This document shows, piece after piece, positions 44,881-54,220 of a stretch of DNA of 64,000 nucleotides. A program made the translations under genes and the position numbers. The notes under the pieces are model-generated. The model was given only the letters and a program-made list of their open reading frames with translations. It was not told where the DNA came from and made no database searches. Source of the DNA: DATATJ01 sp963789075 (lineage in GTDB: Bacteria > Acidobacteriota > Vicinamibacteria > Vicinamibacterales > CAVVIG01); the NCBI GenBank assembly GCA_963789075.1, contig CAWBJQ010000005.1:73477-137476 (forward strand), read 5' to 3'. How positions within the stretch are numbered: the stretch's first letter is position 1; each line of letters opens with the position of its first letter.

Positions 44881-45634
44881 TCAAACGGTCAAGTTCGTCT
44901 GCTCTTTCGCGCCCCGCCGTAGAATCCACCACAGCAGCACACCGAACGACATCGCGACCGCCACGAACGTGGCGGCAAACAGCCAGAGCGTGCGATAGAG
45001 AATCGACTGCGTCTGCATGCGCGCTTCGAGCGTCATCGGCACGCCGCGGAGACGCTCGGCCAGCGGCTGCTCCCACACCAGGATGTTGCCGCGCCGCGGA
45101 TCAGATCCGGTGTTGTGATACGTGATCTTGCTCGGCAGATGCAGCCGGAACGCCACGACCTCGCGCCCGTTCCAGCCCGCGATCGGCCGGCGCGGCGGCC
45201 GCCACCGGCGCGCCGATCTCCTGCTTGTACACGTCCAGGGAGTCGTCGCGCGTGAACTGATACGTGGACCAGGCAAAGGGCGCCGCCTCGTGCAGCCGCC
45301 GCACGTCCGGCACGTCGAGGCGGACGTGGATGAATTGCCGGTTGCTCCGGCGCGACGTGCTCACGCGCCCGTGCACGTGCGTCACCGCCGTTTCGAAATA
45401 GCGGCTCACCTGCTCGCGGTCGATGCGCGCGCGCGGATCGGTGTCGAACGACGTCCCGCGCAGCGCATTCAGCGCCGCGATCGAGCTGTTCACGTACACC
45501 GTGGCGCTACCGTCGAGCGAGAGGTACATCTCCTCTTCGTACTCGTACGGCCGGAAGAACCCGCCCGCACCGCACCCGATCGCGGCGATCAGCAGGGCGG
45601 CGATCGTCAGCGCGCCGAGCGCGCGAATCCGCAT
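44881..45634 (-). CDS. Membrane-anchored hypothetical protein, frame broken once
   Basis: About 250 residues. The N-terminus (IRALGALTIAALLIAAIGCGAG) is a signal or anchor segment with a lipobox-like cysteine near residue 21. The middle has YEEEMYLSLDGSATVYVNSS, DREQVSRYFETAVTHVHG and RQFIHVRLDVPDVRRLHE. Across a frame break near 45193 it continues with WNGREVVAFRLHLPSKITYHN, an acidobacterial exported pattern, then a C-terminal transmembrane helix (TLWLFAATFVAVAMSFGVLL) and a charged tail. Function unknown. It is divergent from polA across 36 bases containing TATAGTAAAAATTT. Confidence 0.6.
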
Positions 45635-45670
45635 AAGCGCCAATGATATAGTAAAAATTTCCCCCACTTC

Positions 45671-48363
45671 ATGGCCGCCAGACCTCTTCTCTATCTCATC
45701 GACGGCAGCTCGCAGATGTACCGCGCGTACCACGCGCCGATCCGCACCGCTGAAGGCGGGCTGCTCCGCAACGCCCAGGGACGTCCGACCAACGCCGTCT
45801 ACATCTTCGTGACGATGCTGCGGAAGCTGATGAAGGATTTCGCGCCCGAGTTCATCGCCGCGTCATTCGATCTGCCGGGGCGCACGTTCCGCGACGATCT
45901 CGCCGCCGACTACAAAGCGAACCGCGCGCCGATGCCCGACGAGCTGGCCGAGCAGATTCCCATGGTGCACGCCGCCTGCGAGGCGCTCGGCGTGCCCATC
46001 CTCACGTCCGAACGCTACGAAGCCGACGACGTCATCGGCACGTTGACCATGAAGGCGGCCGCCGCCGGATTCGACGTCGCCATCGTCACCAGCGACAAGG
46101 ATTTCTATCAGCTCGTGCAGGACGGCATCCGCGTGTTCAACCCGCGCGACGAGGGCACGTGGTACGACGCGGCGGGCGTGAAAGAGAAATTCGGCGTCGC
46201 GCCGGAGCAGGTCGTCGACGTCCTCGCGCTGATGGGCGACACGATCGACAACATCAAGGGCGTGCCGGGCATCGGCGAAAAGGGAGCTCGCGAGCTCATC
46301 TCGCAGTACGGGACGCTCGAGAACCTGATCGCACACGCCTCTGAAGTGAAGAACAAGCGGTCCCGAGAGGGCCTGCTCGCCCACGCGCGACGATGCGCGG
46401 CAGAGCCAGCATCTCGCGCGCATCCACACCGACGTGCCGGTGTCGTTCGAGCCGGAGGCCCTGCGGTACCGCGGCGCATCGCGCGAGCGCTGCTTCGCGA
46501 TTTTCAACGAGATGGGATTCCGCACGCTCGTCACCGAGTACGCGCCGACCGCCGACTCCATCGTCAAGAGCTACCGCATCGTCAATACCGCCGACGACGT
46601 GCGCGCGCTGGCGGAGAGCCTGCGCGCGGCAGGACGCTTCTCGCTGCGCGTGCTGGCGGATCAGCCGTCGGCGATGCGCGCGTCGATCGTCGGGCTGGCG
46701 TTCTCGACGGCTCCACGCGACGCGCAATACGTGCCGGTCGGACACCGCGCGCTGGGCGTCGACGGCAACGTGCCGCTGGCGGTCGCGCTCGAGGCGCTGG
46801 CGCCGGTGCTCGAGGATCCGGCCGTCTTGAAAGACGGGCACGACGTGAAGTTCGACACGATCGTGCTGGCGCGACACGGCGTGACGCTGCGCGGCGTGGA
46901 CACCGACACGATGATCGTCAGCTATCTGCTCGACGCGACGCGGTCGGCGCACCGGCTCGAAGATCTCGGGCTCGAGCACACCAGCTACAAGGCGCTGACC
47001 GAGGAGGACGTCTGCGGCCGAGGCGTGAAAGCGCTCTCGCTGGGCGACCTGCCGCCGAACGCGCTCCTGACCTACGCCGGAGAGCGCGCGGACCTCGCCG
47101 GTCAGCTCGCGCCGATCTTCCGCGATCTGCTGGCCAAGGAGCAGTTGACCGAGGTGTACCGAGACGCTCGAGCGGCCGCTGATTCCGGTGCTCGTCGACG
47201 TCGAGCGCGCCGGCGTCCGGATCGACGCGCCGGCCCTCGCCGCGCAGTCGCAGGCCATCGATCAGGATCTGGCGCGCCGCACCGCGCAGATTTTCGAGCA
47301 TGCGGGCGGCGAATTCAACATCAACTCGCCCAAGCAGTTGTCGTCGGTGCTGTTCGAACGCCTGCAGCTGCCGACGCTGCAGAAAGGCGGCAAGACGTCG
47401 ACGGCGGTCGACGTGCTCGAAGAGCTGGCGCTCGCGCACGAGCTGCCGCGGCTGATCCTCGAATGGCGCGGGCTGATGAAGCTGAAAGGCACGTACATCG
47501 ACGCGCTGCCGCAGCTGGTGAACCCGGACACCGGCCGCGTGCACACGTGCTTCAACCAGGCAGTCGCGGCCACCGGGCGCTTGAGCAGCAGCGATCCGAA
47601 CCTGCAGAACATTCCGATCCGCACCGAGCTGGGGCGCGAGATCCGGCGCGCCTTCATCGCGGAAGCGGGCCACGTGCTGATTTCCGCGGATTACTCGCAG
47701 ATCGAGCTGCGCGTGCTGGCGCATCTGGCGGAGGACGAGACGCTGATTGCCGCGTTCACTCGCGGCGACGACATTCACGATCAGACCGCGCTGAAGGTGT
47801 TCGGTGCGGACAGCAGCTTGTCGAAGCACGAGCTGCGGCGGCGCGCCAAGATCGTCAACTACGCGCTGCTCTACGGCAAGACGGCCTTCTCGCTCGCCAA
47901 AGACATCGGCGTCACGCCGCAGGCCGCTCAGGCCTTCATCGACGCGTATTTCGCCGGCTTCCCGCAGGTGCGCGGCTTCATCGATCGGACGCTCGAAGAG
48001 GGCCGCGTCACCGGCGTCGTCAAGACGCTCTATGGCAGGCGGCGCCTGGTGCCCGAGCTGAACAGCCGCAACGGCCAGATTCGATCCGGCGCCGAGCGGT
48101 ACACCGTCAACATGCCGATTCAAGGCACGGCGGCGGACATCATGAAGCGCGCGATGATCGACGTGCACGCGGCGCTGGCGCCGCGCGACGATGCGCGGAT
48201 GATTCTGACGGTGCACGACGAACTGCTGTTCGAAGTCCGTGCGGACCAGGCCGACGAAATCGCCGCCATCGTGCGCGATCGGATGCAGTCGGCCGCGACG
48301 CTGCGCGTGCCGCTTACGGTCGACGTGGGCATCGGCGAGAATTGGAAAGACGCGAAACCGTAA
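45671..48363 (+). CDS. polA: DNA polymerase I, frame broken twice
   Basis: About 896 residues after removal of single extra bases near 46394 and 47168. Domain order: 5'-3' exonuclease (LLYLIDGSSQMYRAYHA, YEADDVIGTLTMKAA, IVTSDKDFYQLV, GVPGIGEKGARELI; residues 1-290), 3'-5' exonuclease-like domain (about 300-500, KDGHDVKFDTIVLARHG), and polymerase domain with motif A (LISADYSQIELRVLAHL), motif B (RRRAKIVNYALLYGKTAF) and motif C (LTVHDELLFEV). The first exonuclease motif normally reads D-x-E; here the equivalent stretch is FSLRVLADQP, so proofreading is probably lost. Roles are Okazaki fragment processing and repair synthesis. Confidence 0.93.
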
Positions 48364-48387
48364 GGCGGACCGCGTGTCCACGATCAG

Positions 48388-48407
48388 GGCCGACACATAG
48401 GTCGGCC
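48388..48407. terminator. Bidirectional stem-loop between polA and the exported repeat protein gene
   Basis: GGCCGAC-ACATAG-GTCGGCC forms a 7-base GC-rich stem in the 48-base gap between two convergent genes. There is no long T-run, so intrinsic termination is only probable. Confidence 0.45.
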
Positions 48408-48411
48408 GCTC

Positions 48412-49221
48412 TTACTTCTTCCAGCGCTCCTTGAACCGCTCCCATTCCTCTCGTAACTGCTCGGGTTGTTGTGCCGTGGCTTTCGCGCGCTCGGGTACGA
48501 GTGCGTGAAGCATGAGGCGATCGATGTCGGCGCGCAGCGCCTCGCCGTCGTCGGCGGCGAGAGAAGAGCGGACCCAGCCTGCCAGTGCAGCGTCCCATGC
48601 GGCTTGCAGATCGCCTTGGCCGCGCGCGGCGGCTGTCAGCCAGTAGGCTGCGGCAGCGCTCGACGGATGGGTACCGAGCTCGTGCTGCATCCGCTCGCGG
48701 ATGCGCGTATAGAGGGGCTGCCGCTCCAGCTCCGAACGGGGTTTGGCGTCGCGATCGATCGCGGTTGCCCACCAGTCGACGGCACGCTCGCGCGCGTCGG
48801 GGCCGAGCTCGTCCTGCGCCAGCACGGAATCAAAGATATCAGCCGCGGCGCCGTACGAGCCCTCGAAGAAGAGTGTTTCGCCGAGTCCGACGATGAGCTC
48901 GACGCGCTCGCGCGATGGCAGACGCCTGGGATCGAGGCGACGCAAACGCTCGCGCGCGTTGGTGAGGTCGTCAGAGGCCGCACTGTCGCGGAATCGCTCG
49001 AGGTAAGCACGGGCGGCGATCAAATCGGCGCTGTCGGCGCGCCCCGGAAGGAGCCGCGCCTCTTCGGCCGCATTGACGGCCGCTTCGAACTGCCGTTGGT
49101 TGTAGAGCGTCCGGGCGCGCGCGAGGGCGTCCAGCTTGTCGGCCGCGCCCGCCGGCGCCGCGGCCAGTCCGGTCGCGATTACGCATCGCGAGCATGCACG
49201 CAGCGCGAGCCATACGCCCAT
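48412..49221 (-). CDS. Exported TPR-like hypothetical protein
   Basis: 269 residues from the ATG at 49221, which gives a signal peptide (MGVWLALRACSRCVIATGLAAAPAGAA). The rest is helical with repeat-like pairs: LDALARARTLYNQRQFEAAVNAAEEARLL near 29, IAARAYLERFRDSAASDDLTNARERL, VELIVGLGETLFFEGSYGAAADIF and AAYWLTAAARGQGDLQAAWDAAL. These resemble degenerate tetratricopeptide repeats, a protein-binding scaffold. Function unknown. It is divergent from pcnB across 85 bases. Confidence 0.65.
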   Translation of the reverse strand: MGVWLALRACSRCVIATGLAAAPAGAADKLDALARARTLYNQRQFEAAVNAAEEARLLPGRADSADLIAARAYLERFRDSAASDDLTNARERLRRLDPRRLPSRERVELIVGLGETLFFEGSYGAAADIFDSVLAQDELGPDARERAVDWWATAIDRDAKPRSELERQPLYTRIRERMQHELGTHPSSAAAAYWLTAAARGQGDLQAAWDAALAGWVRSSLAADDGEALRADIDRLMLHALVPERAKATAQQPEQLREEWERFKERWKK

Positions 49222-49306
49222 CGTAACATACCCGAAAACTGCGCCTAACTTATTGTCGACACAACGGTTAGTCGTCATCCGCAGCGACTTGGTACAATGC
49301 CGTGCA

Positions 49307-50872
49307 ATGGTCGCCCCCCGGATCATTCCGCGCGCCGAGCACCCCATTTCGCGGCGCGATGTGGATGCCGATGCGCTGAAGGTGCTCTACCGGCTGCGGC
49401 AGGGCGATCACGTCGCGTATCTGGTCGGCGGCAGCGTCCGCGATCTGCTGCTCGGACGCCGGCCGAAAGACTTCGACATCGGCACGTCGGCACACCCGTA
49501 CCAGGTCAAGAAGCTGTTTCGCAACTGTTGGATCATCGGACGGCGCTTCCGTCTCGCGCACGTGAAGTTCGGCACCAAGGTGATCGAGGTCGCCACGTTC
49601 CGCCGCCAGGTCGCAGCCGGTGAGGAGGTCGTGCAGGATGGCGTGCCCGCGCCGGATCCGAGCACGCCTGAAGGCGAGCACCTGATTCATCACGACAACA
49701 CCTTCGGCACGCCGGAAGAGGACGCGTTCCGTCGCGACTTCACCATCAACGCGCTCTTCTACGACATCGCCACGTTCTCGATCATCGATTACGTCGGCGG
49801 CCTCGATGACGTGCGCGCCGGGATCGTGCGGGCGATCGGGGATCCAGACGTGCGGCTGCGCGAGGATCCGGTGCGCATGCTCCGGGCGGTGGCGCTTGCG
49901 GCGCGGCTCGACTTCGCGATCGACCCACCGGTGCTCGATGCGATCCGCAGGAACCGGCGGGAGATCGCGAAGAGCTCGCTGCCGCGGCTGCTGGAGGAGT
50001 ATTACAAGATTCTGCGCGCGGGCGCGTCCGAGCAGGCATTCCGCAGTCTCGCCGAGCTGGGGCTCCTCGAGCCGATCTCCGCGGAGCTGCATCGCGGCGC
50101 GGCCGGTCCGCTCTGGGGCTCGCTCGCGGCGCTCGATGCGTATCGGCATCGGTTCGAATCGACGCCCGACACGCTGACGAACCCGATTCTGCTCGGCAGC
50201 CTGCTCGTGCCGCTCGGCATCTCGCTGCATCCGCCGCGACCGCGCGTGGTCGAAGCCGAGAGCAAGACCGCCCGGCGTCATCCGCCGATTCCCCGGCTGG
50301 GTGATCTCCCGCTCGCCCGGCGCGACGTCGAACGACTGCGTCAGATCGTGAGCCTGCAGCGCCGGCTCCACGATCTCGACGCGAGTCCGCGTGCACAGCG
50401 CGCGCTGGTACAGCGGGGCATGTTCCGCGACGCGCTCACCTGGCTGGAAATTCACGGCGATGCGCCGGCACTCGTGGCGCACTGGAACGCGCTGCTCGCC
50501 AGCCTGGCCAGCGCCGAACTGGCAGCCGGTAGCGGCCGGCGCCGAAGGCGAACCGCCGCCTCTCCGGCGCAAGCGCCGCCGCAGACGGCGCCGCTTCAGG
50601 CCAGCGCCGACGGAATAACAGGGATCAGGGATCGGGGATCAGGGATCGGGACGCCGTTCTTCATCACGGAGTCACGAAGAACACGAAGTTCACGAAGCGA
50701 TCCCATACTTGAGAGATCTCCGTATCCTCCGTACCTTCGTGATGGAACGCCGGGTCTGAAAAGACCCGGCCTACACGTGTCATTTCGCCACGTGCGCTGG
50801 GATGGGTCTACGCCGCGATCTCGTCGATCGTCTTTGACGGCTTCGCGAGGTTCAGCGCGATCAACAGCTTGA
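49307..50872 (+). CDS. pcnB: Poly(A) polymerase I / CCA-adding-type nucleotidyltransferase, with repeat-derived C-terminal tail
   Basis: 521 codons from the ATG at 49307. The class II nucleotidyltransferase head is complete: YLVGGSVRDLLLGRRPKDFDIGTSA (D-x-D near residue 63), then FRNCWIIGRRFRLAHVKFG, the PcnB-type signature, DAFRRDFTINALFYD and RLREDPVRMLRAVALAARLDF. It adds 3' adenines to RNA in the cytoplasm. From about residue 438 the frame runs through a GGGATC array and a CACGAAG repeat and overlaps the desaturase gene by 65 bases. A TAA in another frame at about 50614 suggests the natural end is there and the tail is artefactual. Confidence 0.85.
   Translation: MVAPRIIPRAEHPISRRDVDADALKVLYRLRQGDHVAYLVGGSVRDLLLGRRPKDFDIGTSAHPYQVKKLFRNCWIIGRRFRLAHVKFGTKVIEVATFRRQVAAGEEVVQDGVPAPDPSTPEGEHLIHHDNTFGTPEEDAFRRDFTINALFYDIATFSIIDYVGGLDDVRAGIVRAIGDPDVRLREDPVRMLRAVALAARLDFAIDPPVLDAIRRNRREIAKSSLPRLLEEYYKILRAGASEQAFRSLAELGLLEPISAELHRGAAGPLWGSLAALDAYRHRFESTPDTLTNPILLGSLLVPLGISLHPPRPRVVEAESKTARRHPPIPRLGDLPLARRDVERLRQIVSLQRRLHDLDASPRAQRALVQRGMFRDALTWLEIHGDAPALVAHWNALLASLASAELAAGSGRRRRRTAASPAQAPPQTAPLQASADGITGIRDRGSGIGTPFFITESRRTRSSRSDPILERSPYPPYLRDGTPGLKRPGLHVSFRHVRWDGSTPRSRRSSLTASRGSARSTA
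50620..50651 (+). repeat. GGGATC array at the 3' end of pcnB
   Basis: Four to five units alternating GGGATCA, GGGATC and GGGGATC. It is translated in the pcnB frame as a G-I-R-D-R-G-S-G-I-G stretch. Same G-rich family as the arrays at 33606 and 43949. Confidence 0.7.
50661..50745. repeat. CACGAAG/CACGGAG palindromic intergenic repeat
   Basis: Left arm CATCACGGAGTCACGAAG and right arm CCTCCGTACCTTCGTGATGG enclose a 45-base middle. It lies between pcnB and the desaturase gene. Confidence 0.7.
50749..50770. terminator. GAAA-loop hairpin downstream of the desaturase gene
   Basis: GCCGGGTCT and AGACCCGGC form a perfect 9-base stem closed by a GAAA loop, 38 bases beyond the desaturase stop (minus strand). 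The stem matches the hairpin at 16463-16483, including the following GGCCT. It could end transcripts or be a dispersed REP-like hairpin. Confidence 0.5.
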
Positions 50873-51560
50873 TGAACGGCCACGCGGGATCGATCTCGCT
50901 CCACTTGAAGCTGAACTTCGGGCTGCGCGGATACCCGTGGTGGTTGTTGTGCAGGCCCTCGCCGCCGGTGAGCAGCGCCAGGAAGCGGATGTTGGTCGCC
51001 GTGTTGTCGAAGTTCTTGTAGCCGACGTGATGGCAAAGGCCGTTGATCGACGAAGAGAGCACGAACACGTACATCACGGCGTGTACGCCGGCGGCAAACA
51101 GCCCCCAGCCCAGGCTGAGACCAAAGCCGAGCGTGAGCGTCGCGCACAGAATCACGGTGCCGATCGCCAAGCCAACGAGACCGCGGCGGAAGACCTGCGT
51201 GTCCCACCAGCCCTCGTGGATGTCGCGCGCGTATCGGGCGACGACGTCGGTCTTCTTGACCTCGCGCATGTAGTAGTAGACGTTCCCGAGCTGCACGTTC
51301 CAGAAGCCCTCGAGCATCGGGCTGTGCGGGTCGCCTTCCTTGTCGGTGAACGCGTGATGCTTTCGGTGGACCGCCACCCACTCCTTCGTCGACAGCCCCG
51401 TGGTCAGCCAGAGCGAAAACTTGAACATCCACTCGACAGCCGGATTCATCGTGAGCGCCATGTGCGTCGCGGTCCGATGGAGATAGATGGTCGTGCCGAG
51501 CACCGCGATCTGCGTGACCACAGCCGACGCGACAAGGGCTATGAGGAGAGAAGAAAGCAC
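50808..51560 (-). CDS. Acyl-CoA / acyl-lipid delta-9-type fatty acid desaturase
   Basis: 250 residues, membrane-bound, with four hydrophobic stretches. All three histidine boxes that hold the di-iron centre are visible: HRTATH (near 28), HRKHH (near 66) and HNNHH (near 206), plus a fourth conserved SINGLCHHVGYK. The family inserts a double bond into saturated fatty acyl chains, adjusting membrane fluidity. It lies downstream of serC on the same strand, after a 125-base gap, and converges on pcnB. Confidence 0.9.
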   Translation of the reverse strand: MLSSLLIALVASAVVTQIAVLGTTIYLHRTATHMALTMNPAVEWMFKFSLWLTTGLSTKEWVAVHRKHHAFTDKEGDPHSPMLEGFWNVQLGNVYYYMREVKKTDVVARYARDIHEGWWDTQVFRRGLVGLAIGTVILCATLTLGFGLSLGWGLFAAGVHAVMYVFVLSSSINGLCHHVGYKNFDNTATNIRFLALLTGGEGLHNNHHGYPRSPKFSFKWSEIDPAWPFIKLLIALNLAKPSKTIDEIAA

Positions 51561-51685
51561 GGTACTGCCTCCGAAAAAATGACGCTAATTGCTGACCCGT
51601 GAGACCTTTGGGGGGACAAGAGGCGAAGCAACGATGATATCACGGAACCGGGGTCCCGGCCACCGCAATCCCCGTAAGTCCTTGG

Positions 51686-52777
51686 CTAGCCGTTCTTTCG
51701 CTCGAATTCCTGCATGAAGCTCACGAGCGCGTCGACGCCCGCCTCCGGGAACGCGTTGTAGATCGATGCGCGCATCCCGCCGACCGCGCGGTGTCCCTTC
51801 AGGCCGTCGAGGCCCGCAGCCTCCGATTCCTTGACGAACCGTGCCTCGAGATCTTCCGTCGCGAGCCGGAACGTGACGTTCATCAGCGACCGGCTCTCCT
51901 TCTGGGCGGTGCCTCGATAGAAACCGGTCCGGTCGATCTCGGCATACAGCTTTCGCGCCTTCCGCTCGTTGACGACGGCGATCGCCGGGAGGCCGCCTTG
52001 TTCCAGAAGCCAGTGCATGACGAGACCGAGCGCGTACACGGCAAACGCCGGCGGCGTGTTGTAGAGCGACTTGTTCTCCGCGTGCACCGCGTAATTCAGC
52101 ATCGTCGGCAGGGTCTTCTGCGAGCGCGCGAGCATGTCTTCGCGGATGATCACGACGGTGACGCCGGCGGGACCCATGTTCTTCTGGGCGCCCGCGTAGA
52201 TGAGCGCGTGGCGGGACACGTCGATCGGGCGGCTGAACATGTCCGACGACGTGTCGTTGACGAGCGGCGCCTCGCCGACGTCCGGCAGCCGCTTGAACTC
52301 GGTCCCCTCGATCGTGTTGTTCGAGGTCATGTGCACGTAGGCGGCGCCTTTGGTCAGCGCCAGCTCGGACTGGGCCGGGATCCGCGAGTAGTGATCCGCC
52401 TTGGTGGAGCCGACGACGTTGACGGCGCCCACCTTCTTGGCTTCCTTGATCGCCTTCTCGGCCCACGAGCCGGTATCGATGTAGTCGGCGGTCGCGCCGG
52501 CGGTCAGCAGGTTCATCGGCACCATCGAGAACTGTGTGCTCGCGCCGCCCTGCAGAAACAGGACGCTGTAGTCCGACGGGATGCCCGCCAGCGTCCGGAT
52601 GTCGGCCTCGGCCTTTTCGATGATCGCCTCGAACGGCTTCGAGCGATGGCTGATCTCGAGAATGGACATGCCGATGCCGGGCAGCGCGATCAGGTCGCGC
52701 TGAATCTGCTCGAGCACGGTCAGCGGGAGCACCGCGGGGCCCGCGGCGAAATTATGAATGCGATGAATGGTCGTCAT
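51686..52777 (-). CDS. serC: Phosphoserine aminotransferase
   Basis: 363 residues, full length and intact. Fold type I PLP enzyme: HNFAAGPAVLPLTVLEQIQ at the N-terminus, GIGMSILEISHRSKPFEAI, VLFLQGGASTQFSMVPMNLL, and the PLP lysine in IYAGAQKNMGPAGVTVVII. YNTPPAFAVYALGLVMHWLL and the end FMQEFERKNG are typical. It makes 3-phosphoserine from 3-phosphohydroxypyruvate and glutamate, the second step of serine synthesis. serA lies 118 bases upstream with a palindromic repeat between them. Confidence 0.96.
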   Translation of the reverse strand: MTTIHRIHNFAAGPAVLPLTVLEQIQRDLIALPGIGMSILEISHRSKPFEAIIEKAEADIRTLAGIPSDYSVLFLQGGASTQFSMVPMNLLTAGATADYIDTGSWAEKAIKEAKKVGAVNVVGSTKADHYSRIPAQSELALTKGAAYVHMTSNNTIEGTEFKRLPDVGEAPLVNDTSSDMFSRPIDVSRHALIYAGAQKNMGPAGVTVVIIREDMLARSQKTLPTMLNYAVHAENKSLYNTPPAFAVYALGLVMHWLLEQGGLPAIAVVNERKARKLYAEIDRTGFYRGTAQKESRSLMNVTFRLATEDLEARFVKESEAAGLDGLKGHRAVGGMRASIYNAFPEAGVDALVSFMQEFERKNG

Positions 52778-52796
52778 GTGTTGTTCCGACTTTCTT

Positions 52797-52882
52797 TATC
52801 ACGAAGGCACGAAGATCACGGAGATCACGATGGCTATTTCGGTTTTCGTGTCCTTCGTGTTCTCCGTTCTTCGTGAGAAGAA
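52797..52882. repeat. CACGAAG-type palindromic repeat between serA and serC
   Basis: Left arm TATCACGAAGGCACGAAGAT and right arm GTGTCCTTCGTGTTCTCCGT with TTCTTCGTGAG enclose a short middle. It occupies most of the serA-serC gap. Confidence 0.7.
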
Positions 52883-52895
52883 GACGTATCAGGTT

Positions 52896-54111
52896 TCAAA
52901 TCGTCACAAGATGCAGATCGAGAATATCGCTGTTGCCGTCCTGAATCTTCTTCAGCAAGTCCGCCGGCGGCGCGGCGTCGAGGTTGATCCGCGCGACGGC
53001 GGCCTCTGCCCCTTCGAAAATCACGTTTTCCGTCTCCTGCACATTCATGGCGCCCGGCGCGAAGGTGCTGAAATACGTGCGCCAGCACGCCGGGCCGATC
53101 GTGGTGCCGCACGACCAGCATGTGCGTCGCCGGCGTCTTCTTGGCGAGGTTCACGACGTTCGGCACCTTGCCGGTGTCCTTGTAGGAGGCGATGATCCGG
53201 ACGGTCTCGGCGGCGATCGCGTCCTGCGCCTGGTCGGTGGACGCCCCGATGTGATGCGTCCCGTACACGCCCGGCAGCGAGACGATCGGATCCTTCATCT
53301 CACCGGTCGCGTCTTTCGGCTCCACGGCAAACACGTCGAGCCCGGCGCGGATGTGCCGCTCGCGCACCGCCCGCCCGAGCGCCGAGTAATCGACGACTTC
53401 TCCGCGCGCGGTGTTGATGAAGTACGAGCCCGGCTTGAGCTTGTCGATGACCGACGCGTCGACCAGCCCCCGGGTCTCGTTCGTGAGCGCCAGGTGCACG
53501 CTCAGAACGTCGCACCGCTCGGCCACTTCCTGCGGCGTCTTCGCGATTTCCATCGGGACGTCTTCGTCCGCCGGATCCGCGTGTCCCTCAGCGAACCGGC
53601 GGCTCCACACGATGATCGGCATGCCGAACGCGTGCGCGCGCCGGGCCATCTCCTGTCCGATGTTGCCGTAGCCGAGAAGTCCGAGCGTGCGCCCGAACAG
53701 GCCGCGGGCCTTCGAATACTCCTTCTTGTTCCACGCGCCTGCGCGCAGCTCGGCCACGTTGTCCGGGATGCGCCGATCGATGGCGAGCAGCAAGGCAAAC
53801 GCCAGCTCGGCGACCGCAACGGCGTTCTTCCCCGGACAATTCGAGACGTAGATGCCGCAGCGCGACGCAGTGGCGACGTCGATCGTGTTGTAGCCGGCAC
53901 CCGCGCGCACGACGAGCGACAAGGCGCCCTTCTCGAGCATCGGCGCCGTGACGTTCGTGCTGCGGACGACGAGGACGTCGGCGCCCGTGTCTCGCACCGC
54001 CTGCGTCAACGCATCGTCTTTCAGGTCTGGCTGATACAGGACCTCGCAGCCGGCGGCCTTCAGTCCGTCGATGCCTGCCTGTTCGAACTTGTCGGCGATG
54101 AGCACTTTCAT
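52896..54111 (-). CDS. serA: D-3-phosphoglycerate dehydrogenase, frame broken once
   Basis: About 404 residues from the ATG at 54111. The substrate/NAD parts are intact: KVLIADKFEQAGIDGL, VVRAGAGYNTIDVATA, the Rossmann motif LGLLGYGNIGQEMARRA, INTARGEVVDYSALGRAV (catalytic Arg) and the catalytic His in GTHHIGASTDQAQDA. The C-terminal ACT-like regulatory domain (LVVRHHDRPGVLAHVFSTFA, then MNVQETENVIFEGAEAA) becomes readable after removing one base from the AAA at 53071-53073. It catalyses the first step of serine synthesis; the ACT domain suggests serine feedback. DUF1015 gene upstream, serC downstream. Confidence 0.95.
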
Positions 54112-54124
54112 AAACAGAACCCGA

Positions 54125-54218
54125 TCACCACAGAGGACACGGAGGACACAGAGGTTGGGGCGTACACTTGTTCGAGAGCTGTCAAATCCAATTCTTCGTG
54201 CGCTTCGTGTTCTTCGTG
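54125..54218. repeat. CACAGAGG/CACGGAGG palindromic repeat between the DUF1015 gene and serA
   Basis: Left arm TCACCACAGAGGACACGGAG and right arm TTCGTGCGCTTCGTGTTCTT with CGTGGTTCAT enclose about 40 bases. It interrupts an otherwise conserved gene row. Confidence 0.65.
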
Positions 54219-54220
54219 GT

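Noticed and set aside
50600..50872. A functional arginine-rich RNA-binding extension of PcnB
   Set aside because: The tail is made of intergenic repeats and antisense desaturase sequence, so its composition reflects non-coding DNA.
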